Below are positions 1 to 12,900 of a stretch of DNA of 64,000 nucleotides, one piece after another. Numbering within the stretch: the first letter of the stretch is position 1; each line of letters opens with the position of its first letter. The notes under the pieces were generated by a model. The model was not told the origin of the DNA and ran no database searches. It saw only the letters and a list, made by a program, of their open reading frames with translations. Origin of the DNA: Prevotella sp. (GTDB lineage: Bacteria; Bacteroidota; Bacteroidia; Bacteroidales; Bacteroidaceae); the NCBI GenBank assembly GCA_017413085.1, contig JAFPVC010000005.1:1-64000 (forward strand). The letters run 5' to 3'. Position numbers and translations under genes: made by a program.

Positions 1-195
1 TCAAACTTAAAAGTAGAACTGATGGTGTTTCATATTCTCTACCCTGCCGGCATGTCACCATACCGGCCGCTTCTTGTACTACTACGTTTTCTGTTTTATG
101 TAAGTCTTTTCAAATATCGCTCTCGCCTCCGTCTCGCGGCTACAGTTCCTCAAAGCCTCGTGGCCAAGGTGCTGCCGTTTTTCCGAAAGCGAGTG
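1..195 (-). other. probable rRNA operon leader (16S gene off-window)
   Basis: Read on the minus strand, this follows a strong promoter and contains no convincing coding frame. It has an ACATAAAACAG stretch and a GTAGTACAAGAAGC stretch that resemble, from memory, the leader upstream of Bacteroides and Prevotella 16S genes. At 46-67 there is a 9-bp GC-rich hairpin closed by a GUGA (GNRA-type) tetraloop. This suggests structured RNA rather than protein coding. The 16S gene itself would begin to the left of position 1, so the assignment is an inference. Confidence 0.5.
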
Positions 196-226
196 CAAAG
201 GTACACACTTTTCAACAAACACGCAA
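196..226 (-). promoter_or_regulatory. minus-strand promoter, -33/-7 type
   Basis: On the minus strand TACCTTTG (196-203) matches the Bacteroidota -7 consensus TAnnTTTG. A TTG lies 20 bases upstream (224-226). It would drive the structured leader that runs off the left edge. Both elements are seen directly; activity is inferred. Confidence 0.6.
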
Positions 227-328
227 GAGATTTGTGTTTTTTTTTTGAATTTAGCACTGATAATTGACTATCATCAAGAGGATAGACGTGTTTAGGCTAT
301 AAAAAGGCGTGTTTAGGGTGGTAAACGG

Positions 329-353
329 GTGGCGGTGTCGCCACATACACAAC
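329..353. repeat. short palindrome, GTGGC...GCCAC family
   Basis: GTGGCG and CGCCAC form a 6-bp hairpin with a GTGT loop, followed by ATACACAAC. The same stem ends and the same trailing ATACAC occur in the arrays around the rib genes at 49542-53187, so this is a solitary, slightly shortened member of that family. Confidence 0.6.
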
Positions 354-393
354 AAAGAGATGCGGGGATTAACGAATGAAATAAACAGCATTA

Positions 394-452
394 ACGTAAA
401 ATGACAAAAATGTCAGGAAAATGGCAGTTTTCCTGACAAAGTGATTTTACGT
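394..452. repeat. 59-bp inverted repeat
   Basis: An outer arm ACGTAAAAT pairs with ATTTTACGT. An inner arm TGTCAGGAAAA pairs perfectly with TTTTCCTGACA around a 6-base loop. A second small perfect palindrome, GAAATAC/GTATTTC, follows at 459-476. There is no U-tract suited to a terminator and no nearby gene end. It could be a dispersed element or a structured RNA; its role is unknown. Confidence 0.6.
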
Positions 453-572
453 GGTGCCGAAATACTCGCGTATTTCAAAAAAAAATTCCAGCAGTTCCGT
501 ACAGCGGGAATATGGCGACTTTACTAATCCGCTTTAAATCAGCCATTTAGATTTAAGGTATATTTCCGCCGT

Positions 573-668
573 TGTAATCAGCACTTGATTACAACATAAT
601 TGAGGCCTGATTACAGTGCAATCAGGTGTTGATTACACTGTAAAAGCAACCTGATTACAACGTAAAAC
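573..668. repeat. GATTACA-type palindrome cluster
   Basis: Several overlapping copies of the word (T)GATTACA/TGTAATC(A) occur in both orientations. They include the imperfect palindrome CCTGATT-ACAGTGC-AATCAGG at 606-626. The same family recurs at 49428-49512. The rest of 230-870 holds no gene I can support. Confidence 0.55.
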
Positions 669-872
669 CATAGCAATTCCATAAGACCTGCTACGGTTTT
701 CTGTTTTTTCATGTTTTTTTTAGTGTCTCAACCATGATTTCGCTGCAATGTTTCTTCTAGATTGCACATTAGAGACGAGGATTTTAAAAAATCAATATGT
801 AAGCAAAACCGCCAGAATGGTGTCAAACTGAATCTACTATAGAAACTATAAAAAAACTATAAAAAGAAAAAG

Positions 873-907
873 AATAGAGGCTGCCCGGTAACGGACAGCC
901 TCTATTT
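873..907 (-). terminator. intrinsic terminator of the giant gene ending at 947
   Basis: On the minus strand, AATAGAGGCTG and CAGCCTCTATT form a perfect 11-bp stem around a 13-base loop. A run rich in T (TTCTTTTTCTTTTTATAG) follows. It lies about 40 bases beyond the stop codon of the 6297-residue protein. Confidence 0.8.
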
Positions 908-946
908 CTTATAATAATATAGTGCTAATCAATTCACATAGTAGAG

Positions 947-3900
947 TTACTTGAGCAACATCTTCTTCTGCTCTACAACATATACACCTGAAGCGAAGCC
1001 GCTGTAGATGCTGGTACCAGGACGTACATCAAGAACTCTGACGAGCTGACCACCTGCACCGTAGACCTTAATTGTAGTAGCGTATGTACTCTCTACCACG
1101 ATGCGCTTGCCGCTTGGATAGATGCGCAGACCATCGCTCTCAATTACATCTTCGGTTTCCGGTTCCTCAATACCCTTATCCTCGAGGCTGATGCCGAGAG
1201 CGCTGATGTAAATCACCTCTGGCTCATCCTGCTGGATGTCAGCGAAGCTTGCAGCCTTAGCACCTGCACTTGCCTCAGAGACAATCTTAGCGCGGAATGG
1301 GTAAACATGAGCACCCTTAACGAATACCTCGCCCTTGTTGTATTCATCGTCAGCATTCTCCTTCAGAGCAATAGCGTATGTATTAGCATTGTTCTCGTTC
1401 ATGAAGGCAGCATAGTGAGTGAACTTGCGAGTACCACTTGTGAACTCACCGGCTTTCTTCTCCTCTACTGCATCATCGGTGACAGCCACATCCGTATTCT
1501 CATTAGAGAAGGTAACAGACCTGCCAGTCATGTCAAACTCGTAGAACTTCTTGCCTGGGAAGCTGACAACGAACGGCTTGTAAGCCTCGAAGCCTTCTTC
1601 ACCACCCAACAACGGACGCTTGAACTGACCGCTGAGCTTAGACTCAGAGTTATTACCTACGCCTGTCATGCTGCGCAGCCAGTATTCGTGGTTGATGATG
1701 TTAGGATTATCCTCAGAGTTTTCGCCTTCGCCATAGAAGAACGTAATCACTGTCTGGTCACCCTTCTTCGTATCGTCATCAACATCGTTGCTACGCTTGG
1801 TGTTGCGCTTGTTCTCACCGTCGCTTTCTACCTCATCAGGATAATCATAGTAGCGTTCTATCGGCTCGCTGAGAGTTGCTGTCTTCACTGCGAATGGCAA
1901 TGCAACGCTCTCCCAACCCTGGCCAGCAACGTCTACATAACCTGTCTCCATCTGAGGATCGCGGTCGTACCAAGCACGAGCGGCAGTAAATGCTATAGGA
2001 GCATTGAAGTTCTCCTTATCCACGAGGTGGAGCAGCTCTGCATTGTTAGTGCTGCCAGCAAGGACAACACGGTGTCCCTTAATCTCTGTGGTAGGATCGG
2101 AAGCTTCATAGTCGATGCCATCCTTAACCTTCGTATTAGCATTTGTCTCCTTGGCAGCATATACGAGCAGGTTCTGTGTAACGTGTGTACCGTCAGCCTT
2201 AGGCATAGCCACAGCGAACTTCCAGTATAGGTCGTCAGCCGGAGTGTCACCCGTAGGAGCGAAGAATACGCTCTGCAGGTCATTGGCAGCACCTTCAACG
2301 CTGGTGAGAACACTCGCTTCATCATTCTGATAGCTGTTGGCAGTAATCACTCCGTCACGCTGGCAAGTGAGGTCTACGGCAGTCAGACGTGGGTCATTAA
2401 CCATAGTTGTCATGGTTGTCAGAGCATTATAGTAGAAGCCCTCGTCCTTCTTAGAACCATAGAATCCGCTTGCACGCCATACACGGTTCGTAGCCTTTTC
2501 GTTGATGCAGCTTGCAATATTCTTAGGCAGAGCATCAGGTGTTTCTGTCAGGTTCTGACCGAACATGATGTAGTCGTTTCTAAGAGTATCAACAGCCATC
2601 TTACCTACTTCCTCAACCACGTAAGCCTCGTTGAACAGCGGATGATATGTCACACTCTTCACCTGACCAATCTTGTATGGATCAGCTGTCAAGGTAACAG
2701 GTGAACCTGAATTAGCGGCATCAATCTCGTATGCATATTCCTCATTATACTTAGTATTGAGAGCATCAACCTCTTCCTGAGTCTTGTAATATGTCACTGT
2801 AGCACGAGCCTTGTCTATAGTATGGTGCTTGTCGTGACGACTCTCATCACCACTATAGTTAGGCAGGTCGTTACCGCCAGTTCTGAGGTATGTTACACCT
2901 GTCGTTCTGCCAGTGAAGGCATCACCACGGTGAGCATACTGATAGTCTTCGCTGCCATAGTACTGCTCTATGTGACCGGCAACTACATCGGCACCCTTGC
3001 CTCTGCGGTAGCGTTCAGCCAGATAGTACTTATTCAAGTTGTAAGCAACGCGGCCATAGTTGAAGTCGTATTCATCAGCAACCGTGAGGTCATAGCAGTT
3101 GTCGAGAGCAGTATTGCCTGCGGTGACATTGCCGCTGATAACAGGAACAGCAACCTTGTTCTTCATACCATATACGAAGGTATTGAACACATGCGGCTTA
3201 TCATCATCAGCAACTGTCTGAGCGAGCGGTTTGCCAATCACGCCGAGGTTGAACACATTACCCGACAGGTCTTTCAGGAATGTCGGAGCATTGCCGTCCT
3301 GTACACGGTTGGTATTGCTCAAGTCAACAGTATGTCCGAGTCCGTCGAAGTCACCCTCGAAGTCATACAGAGGAGTATGATAGTATTCCTTGTTGAATGC
3401 TATGTTGTCCTGCATGTAGAACTGCATGTAGCCACCGCCAGTCGGCACGACATACTTCTTGGTTCCTATCTGAGCCTTAGTGAGGTGAGTGCCCTCGTCA
3501 TAGCGACCTATACTGTCAACGAACTGATAGAAAGCATTGAGGTCTTCCTCATCCTGCATGTAGACTCTCGGACGGTTGAGCGGAGCAACATAGGTAGGCT
3601 CTGGATTAGCCTCTAACCAAGCAGCCTTGGCATCATCCGTCATACCTGTATATCCGTCTTCCTCCTTCTGCTCATCCCATGCAGCCTTAGCCACCTTATA
3701 CTCCTCAGAAGCCTTAGCCCTTGCCGCAGCCTCGTCGAGGTGCAGGTAGAGGTTCTGGTTTGTAGAGTGAGTAGACATACGGTGGAAGTTATGCACGAGG
3801 AGCGTATCACTCTCTGCCATGCTGACAGGGAATATCTTACCCTCAAGACCGTTGAACTCGATACCGTACTGAACTCCGTATCCGTTCATGAAGTAGTAGA

Positions 3901-6900
3901 CAGGCAGCTGGAGGTAGTTGTCATCCTCGTCGAATATGACACCCTTGAACACTCCATTATGCACGTCGCCGTTCACGCGGTAAGAGTCGTAGCCAGCAGG
4001 AGCATCCTCCACTGTAGCAGTAGCCGGAACCCACTTAGTCTTGTCAGCGAACTCCCACTTGCCTTCAGCATTCTTCTCACGCATACCAACACGCCAGTAG
4101 TAACCTATAGGAGCCATAGACTCATCAGCACTAATCTTCACGCCCTCGGTAGTCAGGCGAACCATCTCACCAGGCAGAGCACAGTTGTTGATGTTGATAT
4201 GTCCACGAACCTCCGGACCCTGTACGTAGTCTATCGTCAGATAGAGAGTGTAGCAGTAAGAGCGTGGGCCATAGGTGAAGATAGATGTTACAGCATTTGC
4301 AGCTACATCATGACCACTCAAATCTTCGTAAACCACATTGAACAGTCCGTCTTCATTGGTTGACAAAGACTTAATCGGCCTAAAGTCAGAATCATTTCTG
4401 CCAGTACCTACGTGATACCTGAGCGAACTGATGTCAAGTTCCATATACTCGTGAGTATTATCATTGAAGTAATAATACTGAGTATTGTTCGTCAAGTCAA
4501 CAGTTTCACCCTTTCCTACCTTGGTAGCAAGCGTATACGACGGCTCAGTAAAGAGGGCATTGATAGTTGTATAGCCCTGAACCTGAGTGCCATTCTCATC
4601 CATAGCAGGAACCGTCAGCACGATAGTTGCCTTACATGTCTCAGAGAGGTGACGCTTGTAGTAAGCCTCCGTAGTGTTGTCGACAGCGTCAACCAGCTGC
4701 AGTGCAATAACAGGCTCGTCTGTCAGCAGCTCACCAGTCAACTCATGTCCTGTAGTCATATTAGCACGCGACAAATCGCCATGTGCCGGTGTTACAGACT
4801 TTCCGTCAACAATCATTGGATCCTCTCTGTAATAAAGTGCTGTATCAGCCTTGGCACTTACACGGAGCTTATAGTAGTTGTCATTCCAACGCAGTCCTAA
4901 TGTATCAGCATCCTGACCTGTTGGTACAACACCATATTCAGAAGCAGCCTTAGTCATAGTGACAGGATATGTTCCTGTATTGGTTGTAACTTTACCATCA
5001 GAACCAATGGTATAGTAACTACCATCGATATCACACTCGTTATATGACTTGTCATCCTTACCGATGTGCTCACTGCGCCAGCGTATGCTGTGCAACTTAA
5101 CCTTCTGTCCCTTCTTCGCACCCTTCATGATGGTCAGCAGGTCAGTGTTGTCACTGTCAAACAGAAGTGCCTTGCTGCCACGTGAGTCAGAAGTGTAGCC
5201 TGTGATATGCACATTGTAGAAGTAGTTGTAACCCTCGATATACCAGTAGTGAGCCTCTTCTGGGTCAGTAGCCGGAGTAGCACCGAGCGTCTCGTCATAA
5301 TTCTTAACGTAACAATCGTCAAGGATGTAGCGTCCACTTTCGTTGTGCGGGAACACGAAGTTACCGGTTGTAACGAGGAAGTCTACTGGTTCTGTGCCGT
5401 TAACCGACGGACGGTCATGCACGTTGTCAGCATAGATATAGCCGCCACCCTCATCAAGACGAGCAGACATCAGGTTAATCTCAGCCACACCGACGATAGG
5501 ACCATAGAACACTGTATCGTTAAGCACAGTAGTAGTAGTGGTCTCTTCACCATCGTGAGTGATAGTCTTACCGACAGCCTTGGTCAATACATTCTGTATC
5601 TTCAAGGCATAACCAGAAGAAATACCAATCAGGTTCTTTGCCGTACCATCGTTACGGGCCTCAAAGACACCAGCATTGCCCTTATTAGGTGAACCCTCAT
5701 TGTAATAGCCGTCAATATATTCCTGTTTCTTCTGCTTATAAGACTTGCCATCACCGAGATTGTTCTGGTAGTCATGCCACTTACCCTCGTCGTCACCGAA
5801 CGGAGTATTGGTATAGATACAACCTACGTAGAGGATGTTGTTAGAGAGTCCGAGGAAGTTACGGGCACCCTTCACACCGCTTACAATATTATCCGTAGTA
5901 ATATCCGATACCTTCTGCAGGTCGCCAGTGTCGTCAATATGGCTTATGAGCTGAAGCTCACCGATACGTGACATAGAGTACGGAGTAGTATTGGTAGCAT
6001 TGGTAGCATAGTCGCGTGCACCAAGCATGATGACGTTACAATCCTCAACGCGGAGCATGTCCATACGCTGGAATGTGTTCATCAGTCGAGCACCCTCGAT
6101 AGTCTTACCACCGTTGAAGCCGTAGCCCTTAATCTCACCGGTACGGAAACCGGCAGAGAATGACAGGTGACCGTCGCCATACATACCACCTTCTGCATCG
6201 AAGTTGTAAGCCGACACGAACGTACCGTCATAGAGAGGCGGCTGCGGATACTGCTTACCCTGGAAGTACTTGTTCTCCTCATAGATATAGTGATAATGAC
6301 CATTCTTGTCCTTATAGTAATATCCGAAGAGGTCAGTGCCATCCGGCAGGTCAACAGGCATCATCTCCTGCTGAGAGATAGAGATGTGGTCCACATCAGT
6401 GTTTTCGTCAGGCTGAACAGTGTAGCCATTGCCGTCATACTGCATCTTATCCCATACTACCATGGTGGTGTTACCGCCGTAGTCAACAGAAGTAACCATG
6501 GTCTCGTTAGTATCAGTGTTGTACTGCTCGTCATACTTCAGCACGAGAGTATTGTTAGCCATCACTGAAGAACCAGAAGCAAGTGAGTAACCACCGCCAT
6601 AGATTGCCTCGTCGATTGTGATGGCAACATTCTCCCATCCTACTGTCGGAGTCTTGTCAGTGTTAACCAACTCGAACGCAGTAGTAGACGAATGTTCAAC
6701 AGCCAGATTTTCATTGCCAGGAGCATCGATGATTGCCTCATAGAGCGTTGGAGCGATAATGTCGCCAGCCATGAGTTTCACCTCCTGCTTGATAGCCTTG
6801 GTCTTGACGCCGTTGATATCCTCGGTCTCCATAGCGAGGTTGTCAGTACGCTCATCCTTACGCTTCAGAGTGTAAGTGCCCTGTCTCTTCACCTTATAAT

Positions 6901-9900
6901 ACTCAGGATAGCCCACGAGTACCTGGGTGCTTCCCCAGAGATAGCCAGCGTATGAACCACCAGTTATAGAGTGGAGCGTATGTCCGTTGAGGTAGCGAAC
7001 GGTAGCATTACCTACCACGTTACCCTGCAGACCACCGCCGAAGATATAGTTTGCAGACGTACCCGTATCGTCGAACTGATAGTACGAACTAGCATTAGCA
7101 CTCTCAAGTGAACCGAAGCCCAGACCCTTGGCAGGTGACTCGTTCACACCTACGAGATGCGTCTTACAGTTAGTCTCTGCACCTACGATGACCTTGGTGT
7201 CACCATATACGTAACTGTTAGTACCATAGCCGGCACCATATACGTTACATGCAGGCTCGCCAATCTCCGTGATGTTCGGGAACCAGTCCTGACGCAGGCC
7301 CTTCAGCATGTTACTGCGCAGGTCAACCGTCACGTCACCGTTGATAGTACCAGACTTGTAGCAACCGCCGTAGACGTTACCACCTACATACTCTGTATGA
7401 GTGTCACCGTCACTGGTAACCTCCTTAGTGGAAGGTTCGAACTGGTTGCGGACAAGCAGACGAATCATCGGATTCTCAGACTTGCGCTTGCCGAGCAGAT
7501 AACCGCCCACGTGCTTGGTCACGTTACCCGTAGCCGAGTTGTGCCATATATAGTTGGCGTTGTTACATCCACCAATGATACGGTTAGTAATCACGAGGTG
7601 CTCAGGGAACTTGATATCAACCACGTTACCCTTGTTGGCACCAGTTTCGGCAGGATATACGTTCATGTTACCACGGTTACCACCGCAGCAGAATATACCG
7701 ATTTTTGCATTCTGCACGTCGCCGTCCTCACTTGGATCAACACCCCACAGCACCTTAGGCTGTATAGACATCTCCACAGGCTGGAAGTAGAGGTCGAGCA
7801 AGTGCGGATAGACTATCGGACGATCATCGTTATCCACAGGGAGATACTTCAGGGCAATACCATGGTTAGCCGGGTCGTTGTCCCATATCACGCTATCCTC
7901 CAGGTTAATGCCGTTAATCGTCTGGAAGTTAGAAAGGAACGGATTCTCCTCAGAGTCAGCGAAGAGGTCATCACCGTCAGAACCGAGGTAAATACCACCT
8001 ACATCAATGTTGTTCTTGATATAGAAGTTAACCTTAGCCGAGTTATTACCCTGTTCGTCAACCACACCGTCGACAGTAGCACAGTTACCGCCACCGAAGA
8101 CATTACCCTTAATCTTCAGTCTGTCTTCATTTGAGAGGCCATACAGTTCGATGTTGGCCTCGATGGTAGACGGACGGAAGGTAGAGATGTTAACGACCTT
8201 CTGAGCCGGACTTGCGAACTTAGAACTAATCATACCGTCACGCATAGGCACGGTGTAGACAAGGTCATAACCCTCGAAGAGGTCAGTCTTCAGGTAATGC
8301 TCGTTAGGCATCACGCGGCTAATCTTCTTCTGAGCGAGAGCATAGAGGTAGTTACCGTTACCACCGCCGTAGACATCACCGTAGAGGTTACCGCCATACA
8401 TGTGGAGGTAGGTACCCTGCCCTGCCGTATGCGTCTCATCCTTATAACCAATAGAACCAGACACGTCGTTACCGCCGTAAACATTCTTATTGATGAAGAG
8501 CTTATCGTTGTCGTTAGTCGAATAAGTCTTGCCGTCGAAGTTGACGCTTGCACGCCAGCCAATCTGGACATTAGTCTTATCATATACGTCACCGAGCAGA
8601 CCGCCGCCGAATATCTCGTCGATATCACCAGAGGTAACGAGCAGGTTGGTCTCATTAACCGGAGCATAGTAACCACCAGTGAAGACACGACGCATGAAGG
8701 TGTTGCCACCGATATGCACGTTGGTCTTGCCACCGACCTCACCATTATAACCGCCGCCTACAACGTCGAGCAGAGACTGACGATTCTTGAAGCGCTCGTA
8801 GTAAGGCACCTTATCATTCTCCATTGCTGCCGTAGGCACTTCTTCGCCCTCGATAACAATGTCGACATGCGTATCACCCTTGACAAGGGTATTCTCACCG
8901 TAGCCGGCACCGAAGACACTGAAGTGAGCCGAACCAACCTTGTTGTAAGACTCAATCCATTCACGCTCCTCGAAGAGGTTGCCTACAGCATCCTTACGAC
9001 CGATATGAGCAGCCTTGTCAAGCAAACCCTTAGTCATAGTGATGTAAGCATCGCCATCGATGGTAGAACAGTTGTTACCACCGCCGTAAGCGTTATGGTT
9101 AATAGTGAATCTCTTGTTGTACGCATCATACTGTGAGCTGTACTGTTGTCCCTCGAAGATGTTGGCAGGCTTCCATGCACGAATGTCCTTTCCATTCTCG
9201 TCAGCCATGAGCCAAATCTGCGACAGCAACCAGTCACCGCCATCAATATTAATACGTGTATTACCCTTGACAGCAGCATCGGTGAGTACGATCTTATCCA
9301 CAGCACCGCTTTCGGTATAGACAGTATCAACGATACCGTAACCACCGCCGAAGATGTCGTGGCCGAAGTTACCACCATTGATATCCACATCAGTATGACC
9401 GAAGACAGTACCACACATACCGCCGCCATATACATTATTGAATATATGCGTATCGTTTTCATCACCAGGTACTGGATTAATCACGAGCTTAGTGTTGCCG
9501 TATACAGCACCGAGATGTGTATAGTTAACGCATGAAGTAGAATCACGTCCGCTACCGCCGGCATAAACCTGCGACATGACATTACCACCGTTGAATACAA
9601 GTGAAGTAACAGGCTCTGCATCCTCTGCAGCAACTGCAGGATTATCATAGTCAGCCTGATAAGCACCCACGTTGGCAACGTCACCACCGCCGTTCACGCT
9701 ACCGAAGATAACAGTACCGTCGATAGGCATACCGTTGTTGCCGTTATACTCATTACCGTCTTCATCACCGATAACCCTACCGTTGACGGTCACGTCTGTC
9801 TTAAATACACGTGCCACGTCGTAGTAGTCCATCGTAGGAGTACCATCAGCATTCTTGGTAGACTCAACACCGGCACCACCGCCGTATACATTACCAGAGA

Positions 9901-12900
9901 TGATAGAACCGTTGACAATGACAGTAGCCGTACCGCCTACCTCACCGAGTTTGTCTTCATTGGCTGTAGCAGTAGCCATACCTACGCCACCACCGAAGAC
10001 GTTACGGCAACCAGACGTACCATCCATCGTCACCGTGGTGTTACCTGCAACCTTGCCAGCCCATGAGCCACCATATACGTTAGCCATCACGTGACCGTGA
10101 ACACCACCAGACCAAGCATAGCGTGAAATACGGTAACGACGGTAAACGTTCATGTTAGTACCACCGTAATTCAAATCCTTCAGGTCTGGATCCATCGTAT
10201 TCCAGCGTGACTTCAACTCACTCTCAAAGAGTGCGAAGTTTCCGTAATCCTCATCATAAGCCTTGTACTTCTTATACTGATTATGAGCAGCCACAGCAGC
10301 CTCGTATGCAGCAATTTCCTCACGCGAAGCACCGTCACCCGGTTCCATCGGCTGCGCGTAGTTTGACACATTCATCGATACGTTGGCATTGCCGCTAATA
10401 AGCGTATGCTTACCATAACCGCCGCCGAGCACAGCGAACTGCGGATAAGACTTATTCTTGATAAGCTCATACCACATCATGGCGAATGGAGAAATCATCG
10501 GCTCGTCGTAGAACTGCAGACCCTCAGTAATGAGACCGTGGTTCATTACGACGTTAGTGTTGCCAGTCACGGTACAGTAAGCATTACCACCGCCATATAC
10601 ATTGTGGTTAACGACCAAGTGCATCGTCTGCCAGTTGAAGAATCCTTCAGTGCCTGTAATATCGTCGGCAGTGAGGAGTCCCTTACCGTAGCGTGAGGTC
10701 TCAATGAGTTTAGTATTGTCGAAGTAGTAAACCTGACCGTTGGCGTAGTCGTCACACTGCTGTTTCCAGAGCATAGAACCGCCATTGACAGTTACATTGG
10801 CATCTCCGTGCACGTCAGCCGAAGCTGCTTCACCTGTAGTGCCACCGTTAGCATCGAGAACACCAAGGCCGCCGCCGTAGATATCGCGTGCCACCATACC
10901 GCCTTCAAGCAGTACGTTGGTGTTACCGTCGACAAATGCCTTCTCACCACCGCCATAGATATCACCATATACATAAGGAGTGATATCCTGACCGTTAAGT
11001 ATAGAGTCAACAACGTTAATCAGAGTAGAACCGTAGATTGGACCCTGACTGCCGCCGGCAAATGCGTGATGGTAAACGATACCGCCGCCGAGCAATACAG
11101 ATGAAACGGTGTCTGTCGCAACAGACTTATCATACTGGGCATCGCCGACGCTTGCAACGTCGCCACCACCGTATACAGAGCCGAAGACCTTACAGTCACG
11201 GAGCACCTCTACGAATGTAGTAGAGTCAACGTCGCCGCGGGCACCACCGCCAAAGATGTCACCGTTAATCAAACCACCATTAGCAGTCACATGAGTATGA
11301 CCCTTCACACGTCCGAGGTCAGTAACCTCAGTATAAGCCGAACGATCGCGCTTACCGTAACCACCGCCATATACACGGTGTATGAAGGTGTTGCCACCGA
11401 TGATAACTTCGGTATTCTCATTGATCTGGCCTTCCATACCGCCGCCAAGCACACCTACTACGGTGTAGTCAGCAATACCGTGACCATTATTGAAGATGCC
11501 GATGCTCTCGTTCTCGCCACCAGAGTTGGCAGAACCGCTTATTGCATTGCCATCCTCATCAAACAGAGCCATCGAACCGCCCTTAGCCAGGACTTCCTCT
11601 GTAGTGGCATCCTCAGTGAGCTTGTCTTCCATACCCACGTTCACGTAAGTATTCTGCACACGGGTCTCGGCACCATAGCCACCACCGAAGACATAGAAGT
11701 GCGGGTTGTCATTGTCGTAGTAAGACTGCTCCCACTCGTTAGTCTCAAGCAGAGCCTTCGGAGCCATGCCTCGTGTAACGGTTACGCGTGCCGTACTGTC
11801 GACAGAGCAGTATGTATTACCACCGCCGAAGACGTTGTGAGCATTGCGACCTTCATTGGTACCAAGAGCCACGCCAGCGGCATTGCGATTACCACCATGA
11901 GCGTCAAGCCATATAGACTTGGTCTTGCCGTTGTCATAGGTACTCTCCATTATGAAGTAGTTCTTAGCAGTGCTCCAACTCTTAATATAACGATTCTCAA
12001 ACTCAGCAGCATCAGCTATCGCCGCCCTGCTATTATATTTCTGGGCATCATTCTGGAACTCGGTCTTAGTTGTGTTATTAATGCCATAGCCAACATAAGA
12101 AGGTCTCGAGAAAGCATAATCGCTCAACGGGCTGAAGGCATCATAGTCACACATCTTGTCCCACATAACGGTGTAGCCGTTGAGGAACACATCGGTGAAT
12201 CCATGAACGTTAGCCGGCTTGTTACCATCATTGTTAGCACCAACATATATACCGTTACCACCACCGAAGATGGAACCACCTACATAACCAGCAGTCATGC
12301 CGACGTATGTATCACCGTTGACATCAGCAGCATTACCGCCACCATAGACATCACCATAAATCTTTGTCTCCTTAGAAGATGTGTAGACAGAGGTACGTCC
12401 GAGACCAACTTCCTTAGTTCCTGTAGGCGTTTGATTAGGCTTCAGGTCACCGATATTATATGAGCGGCCACCAGATGTTACCTCACCAGTATGTACAAGA
12501 CCTTCTAAATATACCTCAAATTCTTCAGGTGTCTTGTTTGCCTGATAATTAGCATAATTCTCATCATCCTGAACACGCCAGTAAGACGAAGCAGCATAGA
12601 CATCCTGCAGGCCTATCTCACCCACGGTAGCATTGTCACCACCACCGAAGACAGAACCATAGATGACACCCTTGCTGACATGTACATCGGTATTCTGGAG
12701 CACACGAGCATTCTCGCCACCACCGTAGACATTACCAAAGACATAAACAAGAGAAGAGTCAGAAGTAATATTGATAGTAGTATTACCCCAGATGCGAGCC
12801 ATGTTGGCACAGCCTTCACCAGCCTGGAGGCCACTATTGTCCGTCATGTTAGAAGTACCTGCACCAGAGCCATAGATGCTGCCCTTGAACAGACCACCGT

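Noticed and set aside
22..267. 81-codon open frame at the left edge
   Set aside because: Its composition is unlike a protein (runs of Phe/Leu/Arg). It overlaps a minus-strand promoter and a structured leader, so it is not supported.
11291..12463. Long open frames on the plus strand inside the giant genes (for example 390 codons here, 307 codons at 1307-2230, 394 codons at 25929-27113)
   Set aside because: They lie exactly opposite strongly coded giant proteins with clear repeats and domains. Their translations lack any domain, signal peptide or normal composition. They arise from codon bias of the true strand.
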